A stretch of 64,000 bases of DNA from JBBRMY01 sp038230595. Its GTDB lineage: Bacteria; Bacteroidota; Ignavibacteria; Tepidaquicellales; Tepidaquicellaceae. Below are positions 24,732 to 33,512 of the stretch, in pieces. A model generated the notes under the pieces. The model ran no database searches and had not been told where the DNA came from. It saw only the letters and a list, made by a program, of their open reading frames with translations. Numbering within the stretch: the stretch's first letter is position 1; every line of letters begins with the position of its first letter. The stretch lies in NCBI GenBank assembly GCA_038230595.1, contig JBBRMY010000001.1, positions 34,318 to 98,317 of the forward strand. Direction: 5' to 3'. The position numbers and the translations under genes were made by a program.

Positions 24732-25397
24732 TTATTCTTTTATTAATAATAAGTTATCAAGATCCGTATTGTCAATTACAATGTCTGCGAATTCCTGTGG
24801 TTTGCATTCTTCAATATAAATTCGTGAAGCTTTATGATAACGGTTATCATATTTTTCTCTTGCAATATCTGATCCGCCAAACGATTCAGAATCACGGTTT
24901 ACACCTCTTGTTTTTGCTGTCTTAAAATCAGTCTGCAAATAGATCTTTAAGTCCCAGTATTTTCTATATGCATTTTTAAATAAATATGATCCATCTGTTA
25001 AGATAATTGTGTCGGTATCAATCTTTATGGGATCCTCTATAAGAATGCTGTCTGTATTCATATCGTGTACTTCTTTTGTAACTTCAGGCTCTTCAAGCTG
25101 CGATGACTTTAGTACTTTTAGAACAAATTCGGATTCATTGTAGGCATCTTCATAATATCCTTTTGCGCTGTCCCGACCTTGCATATATCGTATCCGACTT
25201 ACATTATGAAAGCCATCGATTGAAACATGCACCGCTTTAAGAACATTTTGCAATAAAAAATCTGTTAAGTTTTTTGTAAAAACAGTTTTACCTGTCCCTT
25301 CAATACCGTTCACTGCAACTCTTACAGGTTTTTTACTTATATTATGAATATCAATGATACGTTTTTTAATAATTTCAAATAAATCTGAACTATTCAT
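24732..25397 (-). CDS. Uridine kinase-like P-loop kinase
   Basis: A 221-residue P-loop phosphotransferase of the uridine kinase/phosphoribulokinase family. The Walker A motif is GIEGTGKTVFTK, substrate-contacting VSIDGFHNVSRIRY follows, and IILTDGSYLF holds the Walker B-like strand. The YDNRYHKASRIYIEECKP region is typical of bacterial uridine-kinase-like proteins with unknown substrates. Cytoplasmic. Lies 17 bases downstream of the cupin-remnant gene. Confidence 0.83.
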   Translation of the reverse strand: MNSSDLFEIIKKRIIDIHNISKKPVRVAVNGIEGTGKTVFTKNLTDFLLQNVLKAVHVSIDGFHNVSRIRYMQGRDSAKGYYEDAYNESEFVLKVLKSSQLEEPEVTKEVHDMNTDSILIEDPIKIDTDTIILTDGSYLFKNAYRKYWDLKIYLQTDFKTAKTRGVNRDSESFGGSDIAREKYDNRYHKASRIYIEECKPQEFADIVIDNTDLDNLLLIKE

Positions 25398-25413
25398 TCT
25401 TCAAGGGAGAGTA

Positions 25414-25674
25414 TTAACTTTTAACTTCAACACTAATAATATGCAACTTTTTATTTCCTGTGTTTTTTAAGGCATGCGGAGATAACGGTTCTGACCAAAG
25501 TGCTGAAGCTTCGGTAAGTGGTTTGGAAAGACCCCGTGAATCAAATATTACATTTCCTTCTGAGTCATAGCGGATTGGAGGAATACTTGTATCTAAAACC
25601 CGCACATATTCATTTTCAAATAATAATTTATGATGCTTTGGAGCTGCTGTTAATGCATCTATTATATCAGTCAT
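25414..25674 (-). pseudogene. Internally deleted cupin-domain protein
   Basis: The open frame is 86 residues, starting at the ATG at 25674 (GGGAG six bases upstream; an in-frame GTG lies at 25680). The sequence resembles small single-domain cupins near 120 residues: the start NEYVRVLDTSIPP and the end (ALWSEPLSPHALKNTGNKKLHIISVEVK) both match. Between residues 32 and 34 the usual block with the metal-binding His motif (PVHTHxxPS-like) is missing, so the chain jumps to RYDSEGNVIFDSRG. The frame is intact. Either it is a degraded gene or it encodes a cupin without a metal site. Confidence 0.6.
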
Positions 25675-25701
25675 TGCCACTCCCGATTATTATTTTTAAT
25701 T

Positions 25702-26337
25702 CTATTTTGGAAATACATCCTTAGTCCTTTTCTCCATCTCAGCGGCGATCACTTTGCCATCTTCACTTTTTTCTTTCAGCTTTTTAATGATGTTGTGATA
25801 GCTTTCTTCATCTCTGTCCTGGCTTAACTTAAAAACATGGTTCATTTCCTTTATTTCAATTTCAAAAGCCACAATTGCCTTCATAAGCTTTGATGTATAT
25901 TCTTTTGGAAGATTGTCATAGATAGTTGCAGAACTGTCATCATAGTTTTCAAAATGCGAAGAAACTTTCCTGAGTACTTCAATTAAAGCCTCATCATCTA
26001 AAAATCTCACAGTTCCTTTGCAATGAACACTCATATAATTCCAGGTGGAGGGTGTTTGAGGATTGCTATACCATGTACCGCTAACATAAGTATGCTTACC
26101 TGTAAATACTACCAGTACATTAGGATTTTGCATGAATGCTTTATGATGGTCATTATTTTTCATAATATGACCTCTTAAAATTCTTCTGCCGTCATGTTCT
26201 TCAATGAAAACCGGTATCTGTGTTGCTACCGGCTTATTATCTTTATCAACTCCGGATAAAAAAGCAAAAGGATTAGAGTCTATAAATTCTTTAATAACCT
26301 GCTCGTTTTTTTCTTTGTAATAAGGTAGATCGTACAT
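25702..26337 (-). CDS. PaiB-like FMN-binding split-barrel protein
   Basis: The start is placed at the ATG at 26337, where homology begins (MYDLPYYKEKN); the longer upstream frame overlaps the next gene's coding region. The 211-residue product has PaiB/FMN-binding negative-regulator features: FAFLSGVDKDNKPVATQIPV, GHIMKNNDHHKAF, VVFTGKHTYVSGTWY and TWNYMSVHCKGTVRF. Family members bind flavin; some affect sporulation or protease genes in Bacillus, but the role here is unknown. Confidence 0.85.
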   Translation of the reverse strand: MYDLPYYKEKNEQVIKEFIDSNPFAFLSGVDKDNKPVATQIPVFIEEHDGRRILRGHIMKNNDHHKAFMQNPNVLVVFTGKHTYVSGTWYSNPQTPSTWNYMSVHCKGTVRFLDDEALIEVLRKVSSHFENYDDSSATIYDNLPKEYTSKLMKAIVAFEIEIKEMNHVFKLSQDRDEESYHNIIKKLKEKSEDGKVIAAEMEKRTKDVFPK

Positions 26338-26353
26338 AGAGTAATATTTTGAG

Positions 26354-26863
26354 TTATTTTTTTTCTTTCCAATTAGAATATTGAATATGTGCAGGCAATG
26401 TGGAAGAATTTGATTCTCTCTTTTCAAGTTGTTCAGCCAACCACTGTACCCACTCACCATAGTTTTCTCTTTTGCTTGCTTTTCTAGATTCAAAGAAATA
26501 GTTTTTAATTCTATTCCAAAATAGAATTATCGCTCCTCCAAAAAAATTGTCAACAAGCTCTAAGCTAATTTCATGCCGGAATACAAGATAGCCTAAACTT
26601 TCAAAGGTCCCAAACATTACAAGCAAAGAATTCATTTTCCCCCCTACATAGTCCTCAATTTCTTTTTTTGACAATTCTTCTGGGATATTAAATAAAATGT
26701 GGACTGCATCCATAAAGACGGGAGTCTGGGAAGAATTCAGCATTTGCAAAGCTGAATCTCTTGCACGCTGCTTTTTTAATTGTAAAAGCTGAATGCCTCC
26801 GAATATTCCACCTGCAAGAATTGCTGATGTAGTAAGAAGACTTAAAAATATTTGAAAATCCAT
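26354..26863 (-). CDS. DUF4760-like membrane-anchored protein
   Basis: A 169-residue protein with an N-terminal membrane segment (about 5-27) and a helical cytoplasmic region. Features such as ARDSALQMLNSSQTPVFMDA, VGGKMNSLLVMFGTFESLGY and VDNFFGGAIILFWNRIKNYF resemble DUF4760-type proteins. No catalytic motif. It ends 17 bases upstream of the PaiB-like gene; function unknown. Confidence 0.6.
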   Translation of the reverse strand: MDFQIFLSLLTTSAILAGGIFGGIQLLQLKKQRARDSALQMLNSSQTPVFMDAVHILFNIPEELSKKEIEDYVGGKMNSLLVMFGTFESLGYLVFRHEISLELVDNFFGGAIILFWNRIKNYFFESRKASKRENYGEWVQWLAEQLEKRESNSSTLPAHIQYSNWKEKK

Positions 26864-26942
26864 GATACTTTAATATTATTTTAAGCTGAGATATTTAAAA
26901 TCTCTTTAGTAATATGATAGAACAAAAATATTTTATGAATTT

Positions 26943-28283
26943 TTATCTGTTATATGGATATTCATTGATCCAATGAAATCCACGATTCATTAGAGTATAT
27001 TCACTTAAATCTTTCTTTTTCATAACTGCATATACGGAATCTCCCTGGTAATTTCCTGACAAGACCATCAGATTGTCATTAGGGAATTTACAGTCAAGAA
27101 TATAATCGGTTGAACGAATGTGAATAGTTGATAATATCAGTTTGTGAATTATGCTGTCAAGCTTAAAGCTATACTTAATTGGATAATCTGCACCTGTATT
27201 AATAATCGCAGTATTGTACTGAAATGTTATTTTTTCCCACCGAGGCAGTTGGGTTGAGACCAATGTATCCCTATTAATAGCAGCAGTTGTTTCAGGAATT
27301 TTAGCGCGAAAAAAAGTCTGAGTAATATACATCCCGTTAAATGACCCTTTCGATTCATACTGTCTAATATTGTCTATGTTTTCAATAATCATGAATCCCG
27401 GAAAGCATAAAATGATAAGCGTCTTAACAGCTATTCTTGTAATTTTTGTCCATTTTTTTGTAAATTCAATTTTTTTAAAGTGAAGGTTGGATGTTCTTTG
27501 GAAAATAAAAAAATCAATCAGTTTTTTTATAAATGGAGAAACTATGAATATTGCGATCAATACTAAATGACAGGAAAAAAGCTTAACCGGGACATCATAA
27601 GAAAAATTCAGCATTACAACATTCAGCATTATTGCAATGGTGACGAGGCATCCCATTACTGTTGTTCTTCTGAAAAATAATAATATTCCGCCCAGAATTT
27701 CACCAAATCCGGAAAAAATAGTATAGGTTTTTGAATAACCCATAAAAGTCCAGAGCAGGTTCATTGGGGTTGAATTCCCGTATGTTTTTTCCAGCTGCCA
27801 AAAGCCGGGGGTGATAAACTGCCCTCCTACAACTTTAGCAAAGCCATAACTAAGCATATATAATGCTAAATAATACCGGGCATATACTATAATATAATTA
27901 TAAAGTCTGGAATAATTTTTTTGTTTTCGGGTGAGAATAAAAACACCTAAAGAAACGATTAAAGCGAGTAATGAAATTGTGACAAGACTGACATAATCAA
28001 ATGTAGTGTCTCCGCTTCCTGTCATTTCTATCTTTTCAAAATTAAGTCCCAATATATTATGTCCGAGAATTAATGTAATGTTTTCAATAGCCTTTGAATA
28101 TAATCCGATAATATCCTTAATAAATGGTATCTCACTTATTGGATAAGGGAACATATAGAAGAAAACATAGGAGAGAAAAAAAAGAGATATGATTTTTTTG
28201 GGTGCAGACCATTTTTCCTGACTGACCGTAATGTCTTCGTTCAGTAACTCAGAAAAACCGGAACTCAAAGTATCAACCTTCAT
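26943..28283 (-). CDS. DoxX-like multi-pass membrane protein
   Basis: A 446-residue integral membrane protein with about eight hydrophobic segments. The central part (YARYYLALYMLSYGFAKVV, FGEILGGILLFFRRT, TIAIMLNVVMLNFSYD) resembles DoxX/DoxD-like helices. A C-terminal region of about 120 residues is soluble and beta-rich, probably outside the membrane, and has no recognised family. No thiosulfate-oxidation genes accompany it, so the DoxX resemblance should not be read as function. Confidence 0.6.
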   Translation of the reverse strand: MKVDTLSSGFSELLNEDITVSQEKWSAPKKIISLFFLSYVFFYMFPYPISEIPFIKDIIGLYSKAIENITLILGHNILGLNFEKIEMTGSGDTTFDYVSLVTISLLALIVSLGVFILTRKQKNYSRLYNYIIVYARYYLALYMLSYGFAKVVGGQFITPGFWQLEKTYGNSTPMNLLWTFMGYSKTYTIFSGFGEILGGILLFFRRTTVMGCLVTIAIMLNVVMLNFSYDVPVKLFSCHLVLIAIFIVSPFIKKLIDFFIFQRTSNLHFKKIEFTKKWTKITRIAVKTLIILCFPGFMIIENIDNIRQYESKGSFNGMYITQTFFRAKIPETTAAINRDTLVSTQLPRWEKITFQYNTAIINTGADYPIKYSFKLDSIIHKLILSTIHIRSTDYILDCKFPNDNLMVLSGNYQGDSVYAVMKKKDLSEYTLMNRGFHWINEYPYNR

Positions 28284-28290
28284 ATTTAAA

Positions 28291-28722
28291 TTATTTTAAT
28301 TCTATTAAGGTAGACTGAGAAGCTGCACATAATTTTTCAATTCCATCTTTTACAATAAAAACATCTGATCGGCAGACAGTAAGTGTCCTTCCATATTTCA
28401 ATACATTTCCTCTTCCAATAAGTAACTCTCCGTCAGCAGGAGAAATTAAGTTCATCTTAAACTCAACTGTCAAAATAGATGAATCTTTATTCATTAAAGA
28501 AAAGGCAGCATAGCCGGCAGAATTGTCAGCTATTGTGCCGACAATGCCGGCATGAAAAAATGAATTTTGCTGTGTAATGTTTTTATTATATGGTATATGG
28601 ATTTCACATATTCCCGGTTCAATTTTAACCAGTTCTGCGTTTATGAAGCTCATGAATTTTTGCTCTGCAAAGCTGTTTTTTACTTTAGAGGCAAAGTCAT
28701 TATCTTTTGGAGTGAATATCAT
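28291..28722 (-). CDS. PaaI-type hotdog thioesterase
   Basis: A 143-residue single hotdog domain, as in PaaI/4HBT acyl-CoA thioesterases. The key helix is NSFFHAGIVGTIADNSAGYAAF, with the Asp/Asn and Gly positions typical of the family, followed by VEFKMNLISPADGELLIGRG. It should hydrolyse an acyl-CoA; which one is unknown. It lies just upstream of the DoxX-like gene in one orientation (7-base gap), suggesting co-transcription. Confidence 0.87.
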   Translation of the reverse strand: MIFTPKDNDFASKVKNSFAEQKFMSFINAELVKIEPGICEIHIPYNKNITQQNSFFHAGIVGTIADNSAGYAAFSLMNKDSSILTVEFKMNLISPADGELLIGRGNVLKYGRTLTVCRSDVFIVKDGIEKLCAASQSTLIELK

Positions 28723-28746
28723 TTTTAAAAAAGAGGTGAATTTATG

Positions 28747-29280
28747 TTATGGATGTTTTTCCCATGGCTCGGTTACGCCTATGGTAAAACTCTTTCTTTC
28801 GCTTTCAACTGCATCTACAACTCCTGAACTTATTTCTTTATTAGTGAGCCAGCGTGAGATATCGTTACGTAGTATAAATCCTAAAATGATCTCAAAATAA
28901 TTAATATTAGATATAATAATTTTTCCGGCTTTTGAAGGATTAAAATTACCGCTTCCTTTAATGTGAAATATCTTTGATTTCGGGTGTGTTGAAACGATAT
29001 AAACTAAAAGTAAGTTTACTGCTTCATCACCTGTAGAATGTATCCATAAAGCTATTCGCTCAGGAAAAATTTTATTTTTAAAATTGTCTTTAATTTTATT
29101 TAGAAATTCTTCAGGCTTGGTGTAGTCAGCTTTTATATGGAAAATGCTGTCATAACTTGTATCAAATTCGTTTCGGGAAACAACATAAACATTCGTGCTT
29201 TGCGAAAAGTGCTTACAGGCATTCCATAACATTCCTGTCCCTCCGATAACAAGTATTTTTTCTTTAGGTATTTTGTTCAT
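28747..29280 (-). CDS. Rossmann-fold (SDR-like) protein of unknown function
   Basis: A 177-residue protein whose N-terminus has a nucleotide-binding motif (ILVIGGTGMLWNACKHF). VYVVSRNEFDTSYDS follows, and then ALWIHSTGDEAVNLLLVYI. No Tyr-x3-Lys pair is evident, so dehydrogenase activity is doubtful. It sits between tadA (upstream) and the hotdog thioesterase on the same strand. Confidence 0.65.
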   Translation of the reverse strand: MNKIPKEKILVIGGTGMLWNACKHFSQSTNVYVVSRNEFDTSYDSIFHIKADYTKPEEFLNKIKDNFKNKIFPERIALWIHSTGDEAVNLLLVYIVSTHPKSKIFHIKGSGNFNPSKAGKIIISNINYFEIILGFILRNDISRWLTNKEISSGVVDAVESERKSFTIGVTEPWEKHP

Positions 29281-29355
29281 GAATTATAGATTCGAAAAGA
29301 AAAATCAGACCATTGTTATCAAATGCCCCAATTTCCTAATTACTTACATTCTCAT

Positions 29356-29808
29356 TTACCGTCTCACTTCAAAAAACTGTCTAAGTATATCTCCGCATTG
29401 CTTATCGAGAATACCACCGTATACTTTTACTTCGTGATTGAGATGTTTGTTATTCGTGACATTCAGAACTGAACCGCATGCACCTGCTTTTACATCGTAT
29501 GCTCCGAAATATAATTCTTCGATCTTAGAGTTTACAATTGCTCCTGCGCACATGAAACATGGTTCAAGCGTAACATACATAGTGCATCCAAGTAAAGATT
29601 TTGATTGAAGATATTCTGCTGCAGAAGTTATTGCAAGTATTTCAGCATGCGCAGTAGGGTCTTTAAGTGTTTCAACCTGATTATGCGCCTTTGCAATAAT
29701 AATATTCTGAAATGTGATAATGCATCCGATGGGAATTTCTTCTTTGTGATAGGCGATCTCTGCTTCTTTAAAAGCATATTTCATCCAAAGCTCATGTGGT
29801 GTTGTCAT
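29356..29808 (-). CDS. tadA: tRNA-specific adenosine deaminase
   Basis: TadA converts adenosine-34 to inosine in tRNA-Arg. The 150-residue product has the zinc-deaminase motifs in order: HAE (H54, E56) in DPTAHAEILAI, and PCFMC (C84, C87) in VTLEPCFMCAGAIVNSKI. PIGCII and FGAYDVKAGACGSV are also typical. Cytoplasmic, probably essential. A family A palindromic repeat lies upstream at 29894-29966. Confidence 0.93.
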   Translation of the reverse strand: MTTPHELWMKYAFKEAEIAYHKEEIPIGCIITFQNIIIAKAHNQVETLKDPTAHAEILAITSAAEYLQSKSLLGCTMYVTLEPCFMCAGAIVNSKIEELYFGAYDVKAGACGSVLNVTNNKHLNHEVKVYGGILDKQCGDILRQFFEVRR

Positions 29809-29893
29809 AGAATGGAAATTACTGATTATTCATTAAACAAAAAGGTCGCTCCCTTCGAGCTATAAATATTGAATATTCATCGTCATCAACATT

Positions 29894-29966
29894 GGTAGAG
29901 ACGCCATGCTGGCGTCTTAAAAAACACATGTTCGGTTTCCTGGAGACGCGAGCATCGCGTCTCTAC
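29894..29966. repeat. Composite palindromic repeat, family A, copy 2 (inverted)
   Basis: Hairpins at 29897-29917 (arms AGACGCCA / TGGCGTCT) and 29943-29963 (arms GAGACGCGA / TCGCGTCTC). Read on the minus strand the order of the two hairpins matches copy 1 at 2581-2649, while the spacer between them is different in sequence and length. It lies between two minus-strand genes. Confidence 0.85.
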
Positions 29967-29985
29967 AATATTTGTTTTATTTCTG

Positions 29986-31200
29986 TTATTTCTTTTTTGC
30001 AACACTGTCGGCGGTATTTCCTTTTTTGATCTCTTCCTGCTCCTTAATAACGGCTGATGATACTCTTCTCATTATATCTTTAAAGCTGAGAAATTTATAT
30101 CCTCTTTTTTTCAAATTGTGTACCTGGCTGTCAAAATAAGTGAATTCATCGGGTGTAAAATTAACAAGGTATACCAGTGTTGTTCTTCCGGCTGAAGTTC
30201 TTGAAATAATATTTGTAAAAAGCTCGTTAACTTTTTTGCTACCGATCTCCTTTGTAAGAAATTTTATAAGTACGGTGTCATTGTATGGAGCCAGTTTATT
30301 TTTTAACAGTTCATCAAAAATTTTATCATCGAAAATTTTATCTTTGCGCTTGTTATCTATTATCACTCCGCTTGTTTTGGAAAATTCATTTGCAAAGCCT
30401 TTGATCTTTATTTTCCATTCTTTTTCTTTGCCATCAGACTTCATATCAGCTTCGAGATCATCTGAAGTTCCTAAGATGCAATGAATCACATAATCCCTCT
30501 TGCTTTCATTTATCAATGACTGTAGGTCAGATTTTTCTAGGTTCAAAGGAAGCACAACTGAGAACCCTTCTCCTGATTTGAGGACAGACTCGGCGTCTTT
30601 TAATTCATAATCTATAATATTATTTATAATTATGCACACATCGGCTGCTTCTCTTTTTATCTTTTCATTATATATTAATCTTACATTTCCGATTACTTTT
30701 TTCAGGCTGTCATTTGAAAGGCTTAGATCAATATTCAGATCTTTTTTACGCGGATCTTCATTTATGTATTCTGACAACCCGTAATATCTGAACATTGTTG
30801 AAAGGTCTGCAGTCAATTCGATAGTTGAGATATCAAATGGCAAGCTTATATCTTTCTGAAAAAGAAATTCAGCATTGGCAGGCTTATTTTTTATCTCCTT
30901 AACTTCTTTACTTTTATTTCTGTCAGTGATCTTATTTGGCTTTCCGGAAAATTCTTTCTGCTGGTCTTTAATCCATTCTTTTTTAATGCCATAGGTAAAA
31001 AGCATTGTATCTATATCTCGGGGCACAAGATTTTTTATTTCATCAACCGTAAATATTCTCTTTTGTTGGTCTTTTGAAACTACTTTACTATCTGCTGAAG
31101 GGTCACGGAAATAAATGAATATCAATACAGCAGAAATAATCAGCAGTAAACCTGAAAAAATTATTTTAAATTTTATATTTTGTAACAGATCTCTTATCAA
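29986..31200 (-). CDS. Divergent polysaccharide deacetylase-like membrane protein
   Basis: A 404-residue protein with a TTG start, one N-terminal membrane segment (about 13-29) and a charged linker. The C-terminal half resembles the YibQ/DUF610 divergent deacetylase fold: strands ADVCIIINNIID, EGFSVVLPLNLEKS and VIHCILG correspond to its start, and TLVYLVNFTPDEFTYFDSQV then LKKRGYKFLSFKDIM to its end. The Asp and His positions usual in active deacetylases appear replaced (IINN; no NNHMGS-like motif), so it may be inactive. Assignment is tentative. Confidence 0.42.
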   Translation of the reverse strand: MIRDLLQNIKFKIIFSGLLLIISAVLIFIYFRDPSADSKVVSKDQQKRIFTVDEIKNLVPRDIDTMLFTYGIKKEWIKDQQKEFSGKPNKITDRNKSKEVKEIKNKPANAEFLFQKDISLPFDISTIELTADLSTMFRYYGLSEYINEDPRKKDLNIDLSLSNDSLKKVIGNVRLIYNEKIKREAADVCIIINNIIDYELKDAESVLKSGEGFSVVLPLNLEKSDLQSLINESKRDYVIHCILGTSDDLEADMKSDGKEKEWKIKIKGFANEFSKTSGVIIDNKRKDKIFDDKIFDELLKNKLAPYNDTVLIKFLTKEIGSKKVNELFTNIISRTSAGRTTLVYLVNFTPDEFTYFDSQVHNLKKRGYKFLSFKDIMRRVSSAVIKEQEEIKKGNTADSVAKKK

Positions 31201-31229
31201 TTAATGTCTATTTTTGATGTCTATTTTTT

Positions 31230-32666
31230 TCAGATCTTACTGTTTATTTCAAAATTGATCCTGTTAAATATCTTTAAAGCTGTTTCGTTATCTAGTTTTT
31301 GTGAATCAATAACTTTTAAAACATCATTAACATATTTTTCTTTTCTTGCTCCGATAAGTACGCAGTCAACTCCTTTTACTGATGCAATTGTTAAAATCGC
31401 TTTCTGAGATAAAGAAAGTGCATGAAATTTCTCATCTGTAAACTCATTAAAAAATTTATGTATGAATTTGGAACGTTCATTTGCGCTTATCTTGTAATAA
31501 GTCGTCAGGTAATTAAGTAAAAGGTATAATTCTCTTAAATATTTTTCAAAAAAATTCTTAGTGCTTACATCTTTAACATTATCATTAAAAAAAACTGTCA
31601 GATAATTTATTTTGGGAACAAAGAACTGCTCTATATTATCATTCAGATGCTCAATGCTTCCGAAAAACTTCCAGTTCTCTTCAATAGTTTTTCCGGAATT
31701 CAAATACTGCTTCAGATTCAATTTTTCCTGTTCAGAAATATTTTCATCAGCGCTTATTTTTTCATCCAGCAGGTCTTCTTCCATCAGCGTAACAAGCTTT
31801 ATCTGCTTTATAAAGTCTTTCTCAGAATATGCTGCCTGTTCATAATCAGCAAGTCTTACCAGACCTTTTGAAGTAATTGCATTCAGCGGTCTGTTTATCA
31901 GAACTTTTAATGAATTTTCATAGGCTACATCCAGAACAGTTTTTGTGTTATTGAACTGGTTCTTTATTAATACGGCTCCGCTTTCAAAAAAGTTAAATGG
32001 AAGCTGAATAAATCGGAAATGGTTTGTATGTGAAACAGTATTAGCGATCTTTATAACTTTTTCAAGAGAAGTGTGATCATATTGAGCAGAAAAAGTTGGA
32101 AATGTATTAGAAGAAATTCCATAGCTTTTTATCTTTCCTTCTTTCACTTTTTCTTCAAGAAAAATAAATGCTTCCTTGATCCTTTTATAATATTCATCAT
32201 GAGCTTCTTTCTGGTCGACATTGTTTTTCTTAGCCCATCCAAGATAATATTCCGGATTATGAAGAAGATATGAATCAATATACTCAACATTCAGTCTCTG
32301 AAGCTGCTTATCCAGCTGGTCCTGTAGAAAATCAGGATGGATACAATGCCAGAGCCTCTCAGCATATTCAACTACATCGGCAAATCCGGTACCGTTATTT
32401 TTAAGTTCTATAGCATGACGGTAATTTGAACCCTGTATGTATCCGGCTTTGGTAACGAGCGTAATATCATCTCTCTTAATTTGCTTTTTTGAGATAAGAT
32501 CTGAAATCACTTCTCCAACAAGCAGCTCACTGTTGCCGTCAGAATAATTTGCTGAAGTATCTATAAGTGTTATGCCTTCAAGAATAGCTTTCGTAAGTGA
32601 TTTTCTGTGTTCATCAACTCTTTTATCTATACGATAACACCCGAAGCCGAGTATGGTAATATTCAT
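31230..32666 (-). CDS. Aldo/keto reductase-family protein with long helical insertion
   Basis: The 478-residue protein belongs to the AKR superfamily. The catalytic set is visible: Asp and Tyr in LIDTSANYSDGNSELLVGE, Lys in TLVTKAGYI, and His in DSYLLHNPEYYLG. Typical AKR chains are near 300 residues. Here about 170 extra residues, Lys/Glu-rich and helical, lie between the main barrel and the last cofactor-binding strand (GVDCVLIGARKEKYV). It is a probable NADPH-dependent oxidoreductase; substrate unknown. Cytoplasmic. Confidence 0.8.
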   Translation of the reverse strand: MNITILGFGCYRIDKRVDEHRKSLTKAILEGITLIDTSANYSDGNSELLVGEVISDLISKKQIKRDDITLVTKAGYIQGSNYRHAIELKNNGTGFADVVEYAERLWHCIHPDFLQDQLDKQLQRLNVEYIDSYLLHNPEYYLGWAKKNNVDQKEAHDEYYKRIKEAFIFLEEKVKEGKIKSYGISSNTFPTFSAQYDHTSLEKVIKIANTVSHTNHFRFIQLPFNFFESGAVLIKNQFNNTKTVLDVAYENSLKVLINRPLNAITSKGLVRLADYEQAAYSEKDFIKQIKLVTLMEEDLLDEKISADENISEQEKLNLKQYLNSGKTIEENWKFFGSIEHLNDNIEQFFVPKINYLTVFFNDNVKDVSTKNFFEKYLRELYLLLNYLTTYYKISANERSKFIHKFFNEFTDEKFHALSLSQKAILTIASVKGVDCVLIGARKEKYVNDVLKVIDSQKLDNETALKIFNRINFEINSKI

Positions 32667-32715
32667 TAAGTTGTTTTGTATTTAGTCGTAGGAGGAAAGT
32701 TAAATTAAAATTATC

Positions 32716-33330
32716 TTATTTTTTGTAAACCATTAACAAGCCGTTATCAACTCTAAGAACAGTTGATACAACTCTCTCATCTTTTTCAACATAATCTAAA
32801 AATGGCTTTAAAGCTTCAGCCTGGTCAGTAAAGTTATCGGCAATTATAATTGCGCCCCGTGAAAGATGGTCCCACATAAGCTTGTAATAATTTATATATT
32901 GAATTTTTTCTGCATCCATGAAAACCATGTCAATCATTCCATTGCTCCAATTCTTTATGCTTTCAATAATATCGCCTTCGAGAATTGTGATCTGATCAAG
33001 TAAGCCGGCTTCTTCAAAATGCTTTTTTGCCAGCTCGATCTTTGGCTTAAAAATTTCCGTTGTATAAAATTTTGCGCCTGTCTCTTTTGCAGCAGAAGCC
33101 ATATGAATTGCTGAGTAACCTGCCGAACATCCAAGTTCTAAGATCGTTTTGGCTTTAGAAGCATAAACCATATAATTTAAAAAAGTACCCGAGCTTTTTG
33201 GAACAGACCAGAATTTTATGGTTTTATTCTCATTATAAGAATCATTCGCATCCGATTTTCCTGCTTCTATGCTCCAGGTTTTTTCAAGTTCTTCGATCTT
33301 CCTGAGCACATTTGATACATTACTATCCAT
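32716..33330 (-). CDS. O-methyltransferase-type SAM-dependent methyltransferase
   Basis: A 204-residue class I methyltransferase resembling bacterial catechol/caffeoyl-CoA O-methyltransferases. SAM motif ILELGCSAGYSAIHMA; metal/acidic motif MVFMDAEKIQYINYY; ADNFTDQAEALKP resembles the conserved DN step of this family. Cytoplasmic; substrate unknown. It heads the long minus-strand run and is divergent from the enoyl-CoA hydratase gene. Confidence 0.87.
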   Translation of the reverse strand: MDSNVSNVLRKIEELEKTWSIEAGKSDANDSYNENKTIKFWSVPKSSGTFLNYMVYASKAKTILELGCSAGYSAIHMASAAKETGAKFYTTEIFKPKIELAKKHFEEAGLLDQITILEGDIIESIKNWSNGMIDMVFMDAEKIQYINYYKLMWDHLSRGAIIIADNFTDQAEALKPFLDYVEKDERVVSTVLRVDNGLLMVYKK

Positions 33331-33512
33331 TTTAAATTTTTAGTGAATTACAATTTAGAAACTTCAATTGTTTATTAAAATCTAATAATATTAATAGCAT
33401 ATCTGCACAATACTTGCTTTATGCTCCCTCTGTTTCCTGCCAATTTCATTGTAATTAATAGCTAATAACCTTAATTTTTACTTTTACAACCTTTCACACA
33501 CTACTTTAATAA

